From NCBI GenBank assembly GCA_937968015.1, contig CALBSO010000067.1:1-23881 (forward strand): a stretch of 23,881 nucleotides of DNA, written 5' to 3'. Numbering within the stretch: position 1 is the stretch's first letter; every line of letters starts with the position of its first letter. Below are positions 22,137 to 23,881 of this stretch, piece after piece. Both the position numbers and the translations under genes were made by a program. This stretch comes from an uncultured Thermomicrobia bacterium (lineage in GTDB: Bacteria; Chloroflexota; Chloroflexia; Thermomicrobiales; JALYUS01). The notes under the pieces were generated by a model. It searched no databases. It was not told where the DNA came from and saw nothing but the letters and a program-made list of their open reading frames with translations.

Positions 22137-22827
22137 ACCCAAGCCCCCGTACGGTGTGAATGAAAATTGGATCGTCGGGATCTGCTTCGATCTTCTTGCG
22201 CAGGCGGCGGATGTAGACATCCACGCGGTTGCTGCCGCCCTCGTAGTCGTAGCCCCACGTCCGCTCGATTAGCGTCTCGCGCGAGATCACCGCGTTCGCG
22301 TTGCGCATCAGGCATTCGAGAATCTTCATCTCGGTCGGCGTGAGCAGGGCGGGCCGTCGCTCCGGCGCGGAGAACTGCAATTCGCCAAGGTCGAGCGCGG
22401 TGTCGCCCACCTTAATCACCATACCGAAGAGGTTGCGCTCCGCCCGCCGGTAGCGACGCAGCACCGCCTGAATGCGGGCGAGCATCTCCGTCGGCTCGAA
22501 GGGCTTGGAGATGTAATCGTCCGCGCCGTGGCCGAAACCGTCCACCTTGTCGCCGACCATGCCACGCGCCGAAAGGAAGATGACCGGGATGTCCGGATGC
22601 TCGCGCCGCAGCGATGTGCAGAGCGTGAAGCCGTCAATGTACGGCAGCATCACGTCCAGCAGGATCAGATCAACGGCGTTCTCCTTGAGGAAGCCGCCGA
22701 CCTGCCGGGGGTCGGAGAGCGTCGTCGTCTGGTAGCCGCTGTCCTCGAGGAGGAAGACGAGCATCTTGCTCATGAACGGGTCATCCTCGACGATCACAAT
22801 GTGCGTTTTCAGTGTCTCGTTACTCAT
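22105..22827 (-). CDS. OmpR-family response regulator
   Basis: Transcription regulator of 240 residues. The receiver domain (1-120) has acidic Glu14, Asp15 and Asp16, phospho-acceptor Asp58 in LILLDVMLPYIDG, and Lys108 in YISKPFEP. The C-terminal winged helix (about 135-236) shows LTPTEMKILECLM, RVDVYIRRLRKKIE and HTVRGLGYVYR. All phosphorelay residues are present, unlike in its degenerate neighbour at 19462. It is the first gene of the operon with the GAF kinase. A possible 33-residue ORF and AT-rich promoter region lie upstream. Confidence 0.93.
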   Translation of the reverse strand: MSNETLKTHIVIVEDDPFMSKMLVFLLEDSGYQTTTLSDPRQVGGFLKENAVDLILLDVMLPYIDGFTLCTSLRREHPDIPVIFLSARGMVGDKVDGFGHGADDYISKPFEPTEMLARIQAVLRRYRRAERNLFGMVIKVGDTALDLGELQFSAPERRPALLTPTEMKILECLMRNANAVISRETLIERTWGYDYEGGSNRVDVYIRRLRKKIEADPDDPIFIHTVRGLGYVYRDGRRAA

Positions 22828-22883
22828 GCTCTGCCATCCTGTCCGGGCAATGGCGCGGTGCGGCCATTACCGTGACATCTTCG

Positions 22884-22985
22884 TCATGCCGTAAGCGCGA
22901 TCATCTCCCGCCGCATGACACCGACAACAAACGACCAACGCCGCCAAACCGACTGATCGGTCTTGATAATGTCCACGATACGCAT
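22884..22985 (-). CDS. Possible 33-residue leader peptide or small protein
   Basis: ATG 22985 to TGA 22884 on the minus strand, with GAGGGG 5 bases before the start. The product is MRIVDIIKTDQSVWRRWSFV and a short tail, basic and amphipathic with two Trp. It lies 56 bases upstream of the response regulator start, directly after the AT-rich candidate promoter, so it would be translated from the same message. It could be a regulatory leader or chance. Confidence 0.35.
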   Translation of the reverse strand: MRIVDIIKTDQSVWRRWSFVVGVMRREMIALTA

Positions 22986-23005
22986 TGAGACCCCTCGTAG
23001 TGTAT

Positions 23006-23035
23006 ATATGAATCACAAATCATACTTCTCATCAA
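23006..23035 (-). promoter_or_regulatory. Candidate promoter of the two-component operon
   Basis: On the minus strand TTGATG (23035-23030), an 18-base spacer and TCATAT (23011-23006), in an AT-rich stretch just upstream of the small ORF. The -10 is a weak match; TATATA (23008-23003) is an alternative with a longer spacer. Confidence 0.3.
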
Positions 23036-23100
23036 GTAGAACGTCATATCGCAGGGAAATGTGACGGGCTTGACAGGAATTGGCAGCACGGACACGCGTA

Positions 23101-23123
23101 GAGGCAGTTCGTGAACCGTCCTC
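23101..23123. repeat. Degenerate REP-like palindrome
   Basis: GAGGCAGTTCGTGAAC followed by CGTCCTC: an imperfect palindrome with the same core as the perfect copy 55 bases downstream. It looks like a decayed member of the same repeat family. Confidence 0.5.
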
Positions 23124-23177
23124 CCCGCGTCAGCATCGGCCTCTCGATATACTGCATATGACGGGGCAATCCCAAAA

Positions 23178-23197
23178 GGGCGGTTCGCGAACCGCCC
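23178..23197. repeat. Perfect 20-bp palindrome, REP-like
   Basis: GGGCGGTTCGCGAACCGCCC is its own reverse complement, followed by CTACGAG. The GGCGGTTCGCGAACCGCC core is a common dispersed intergenic repeat in Chloroflexota genomes by general knowledge. It lies downstream of the short-chain dehydrogenase stop and could act as a transcript end for it. Confidence 0.65.
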
Positions 23198-23223
23198 CTA
23201 CGAGAAAACAAGCCATCGCGGTA

Positions 23224-23881
23224 TCAGGCCGGCCAGAGGTTCATCTCCTGGGTCCAGACGTGGGCGGGCTGGGCGAGGAGGTACGCGATGGCGTCCGCGA
23301 CATCGTCGGGCTGGAGGAAGGCTTTGCCCGGCTGTGCCTGCTTCTCGGCGATCGTGCGGCCACCGAACTCGGTGAGGATGCTCCCCGGCGAGAGGTAGCA
23401 GCAACGGATACCATCCGCCTTCACTTCCTCCGCGAGCGCGAGTAGGAAGCCGCGCAGCCCCCATTTCGCCGCGCAGTACGATGCGAGGTTCGCGTAGCCC
23501 GCATACGCCGCACCCGAACCGATGGCGACAATGCGTGCCTCTCCCACCGCCTTCAATGCGGGCAACGCGGCCTGCGTGACGAGAAACGGCCCGGTGAGCA
23601 TCGTCGCGATGGATTCCTGCCAGTCCGCGATTGGATAGGTCTCGACCGGGCCATGCACGCCGATCCCGGCATTCAGCACGAGGCCGTCCAGCCCGCCGAG
23701 CGCGTCAATCGCCTCACCCACCGCGCTCCGCACCTGTGCCGCGTCCCCGACATCCGCAGCGACCGCAACCGCCTTGGCGCCCGTCGCCGTCACCGCGCGC
23801 ACCGTCTCATCGAGATCATCCCGCGACCGCGCCAGCACGGCGACCGCCGCCCCCTCCCGCGCGAGGCGGAGCGCCGTCGCC
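23224..23881 (-). CDS. Short-chain dehydrogenase/reductase, 5' end beyond the window
   Basis: NAD(P)-dependent oxidoreductase of the SDR family. The visible 218 residues begin within the cofactor-binding region (ATALRLAREGAAVAVLARSR), so the TGxxxGxG loop lies outside the right edge. Visible are the adenine-site acidic residue in AADVGD, the NAG motif in LVLNAGIGV, the catalytic Ser in IGSGAAYAG and the catalytic Tyr-x3-Lys in SYCAAKWG. The C-terminus ends WTQEMNLWPA at 23224. The frame is open to position 23881, so apparent internal starts near 23838 are not real. Substrate unknown. Its neighbour on the left is the repeat-bearing intergenic region. Confidence 0.9.
   Translation of the reverse strand, partial: ATALRLAREGAAVAVLARSRDDLDETVRAVTATGAKAVAVAADVGDAAQVRSAVGEAIDALGGLDGLVLNAGIGVHGPVETYPIADWQESIATMLTGPFLVTQAALPALKAVGEARIVAIGSGAAYAGYANLASYCAAKWGLRGFLLALAEEVKADGIRCCYLSPGSILTEFGGRTIAEKQAQPGKAFLQPDDVADAIAYLLAQPAHVWTQEMNLWPA

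Noticed and set aside
20286..22163. A 625-codon open frame on the plus strand
   Set aside because: It is antisense to the GAF histidine kinase, is Arg/Asp-rich with no domain, and reflects GC-rich codon bias. The kinase has all catalytic motifs.
23105..23128. GTGAACCG resembling the ECF -35 motif
   Set aside because: There is no GCGTTGTAT at the required distance, and the bases belong to the degenerate palindrome.

Overview
The window looks like chromosomal DNA from a high-GC bacterium. Sigma-70-type promoters (TTGACA, 17-base spacer, TAnnnT), clear Shine-Dalgarno sites and frequent GTG starts are visible. The gene content (LysM/M23 cell-wall hydrolases, small toxin-antitoxin-like clusters, paired amidohydrolases with a Rieske protein, GAF-histidine kinase) and three kinds of dispersed hairpin repeat suggest Chloroflexota, perhaps a Thermomicrobia-like lineage. 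That placement is inference from style, not from a marker gene.

Layout. 49-2403: a membrane acyltransferase (minus) and a GNAT acetyltransferase (plus). 2465-5221: two paralogous amidohydrolases, a hairpin repeat and a small Rieske protein, probably one catabolic or oxidative unit. 5297-6878: an ECF sigma factor and its overlapping single-pass membrane partner (presumed anti-sigma factor). 6831-10165: a 3,335-bp mobile element inserted into the last codons of the anti-sigma gene. 10174-11708: the severed end of that gene, the original terminator and a membrane-anchored beta-propeller-like gene. 11872-12791: a three-gene toxin-antitoxin-like cluster. 12991-13543: a 2Fe-2S ferredoxin and a small partner. 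13777-17104: two paralogous membrane-anchored LysM cell-wall hydrolases. 17199-18527: phenylacetate-CoA ligase (minus). 18898-19455: nitroreductase. 19462-22985: a two-component system (response regulator, then GAF histidine kinase), a degenerate response-regulator-like gene and a possible 33-residue leader ORF. 23224-23881: a short-chain dehydrogenase cut by the right edge.

The most important result is the mobile element. It has 18-bp perfect terminal inverted repeats (CGTGACTATGCACTTGAC) and a perfect 8-bp target duplication (TCGCGGAA), and it encodes an IS1595-family (ISXO2-like) transposase. An 8-bp duplication is what that family makes. The cargo is a trypsin-like serine protease plus a two-gene nucleotidyltransferase-fold/XRE-regulator module that resembles a toxin-antitoxin or defence pair. 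Each terminal repeat supplies a TTGAC -35 box pointing inward: the left one toward the cargo, the right one toward the transposase. Removing the element and one duplication copy restores an anti-sigma reading frame ending in Ser-Val-Arg-stop, just before a hairpin terminator, which proves the insertion point.

The second result is a promoter pair, GGGAACCG-N11-GCGTTGTAT. It lies upstream of the ECF sigma gene and again upstream of the beta-propeller gene on the far side of the transposon, so that sigma factor probably drives both itself and the propeller gene.
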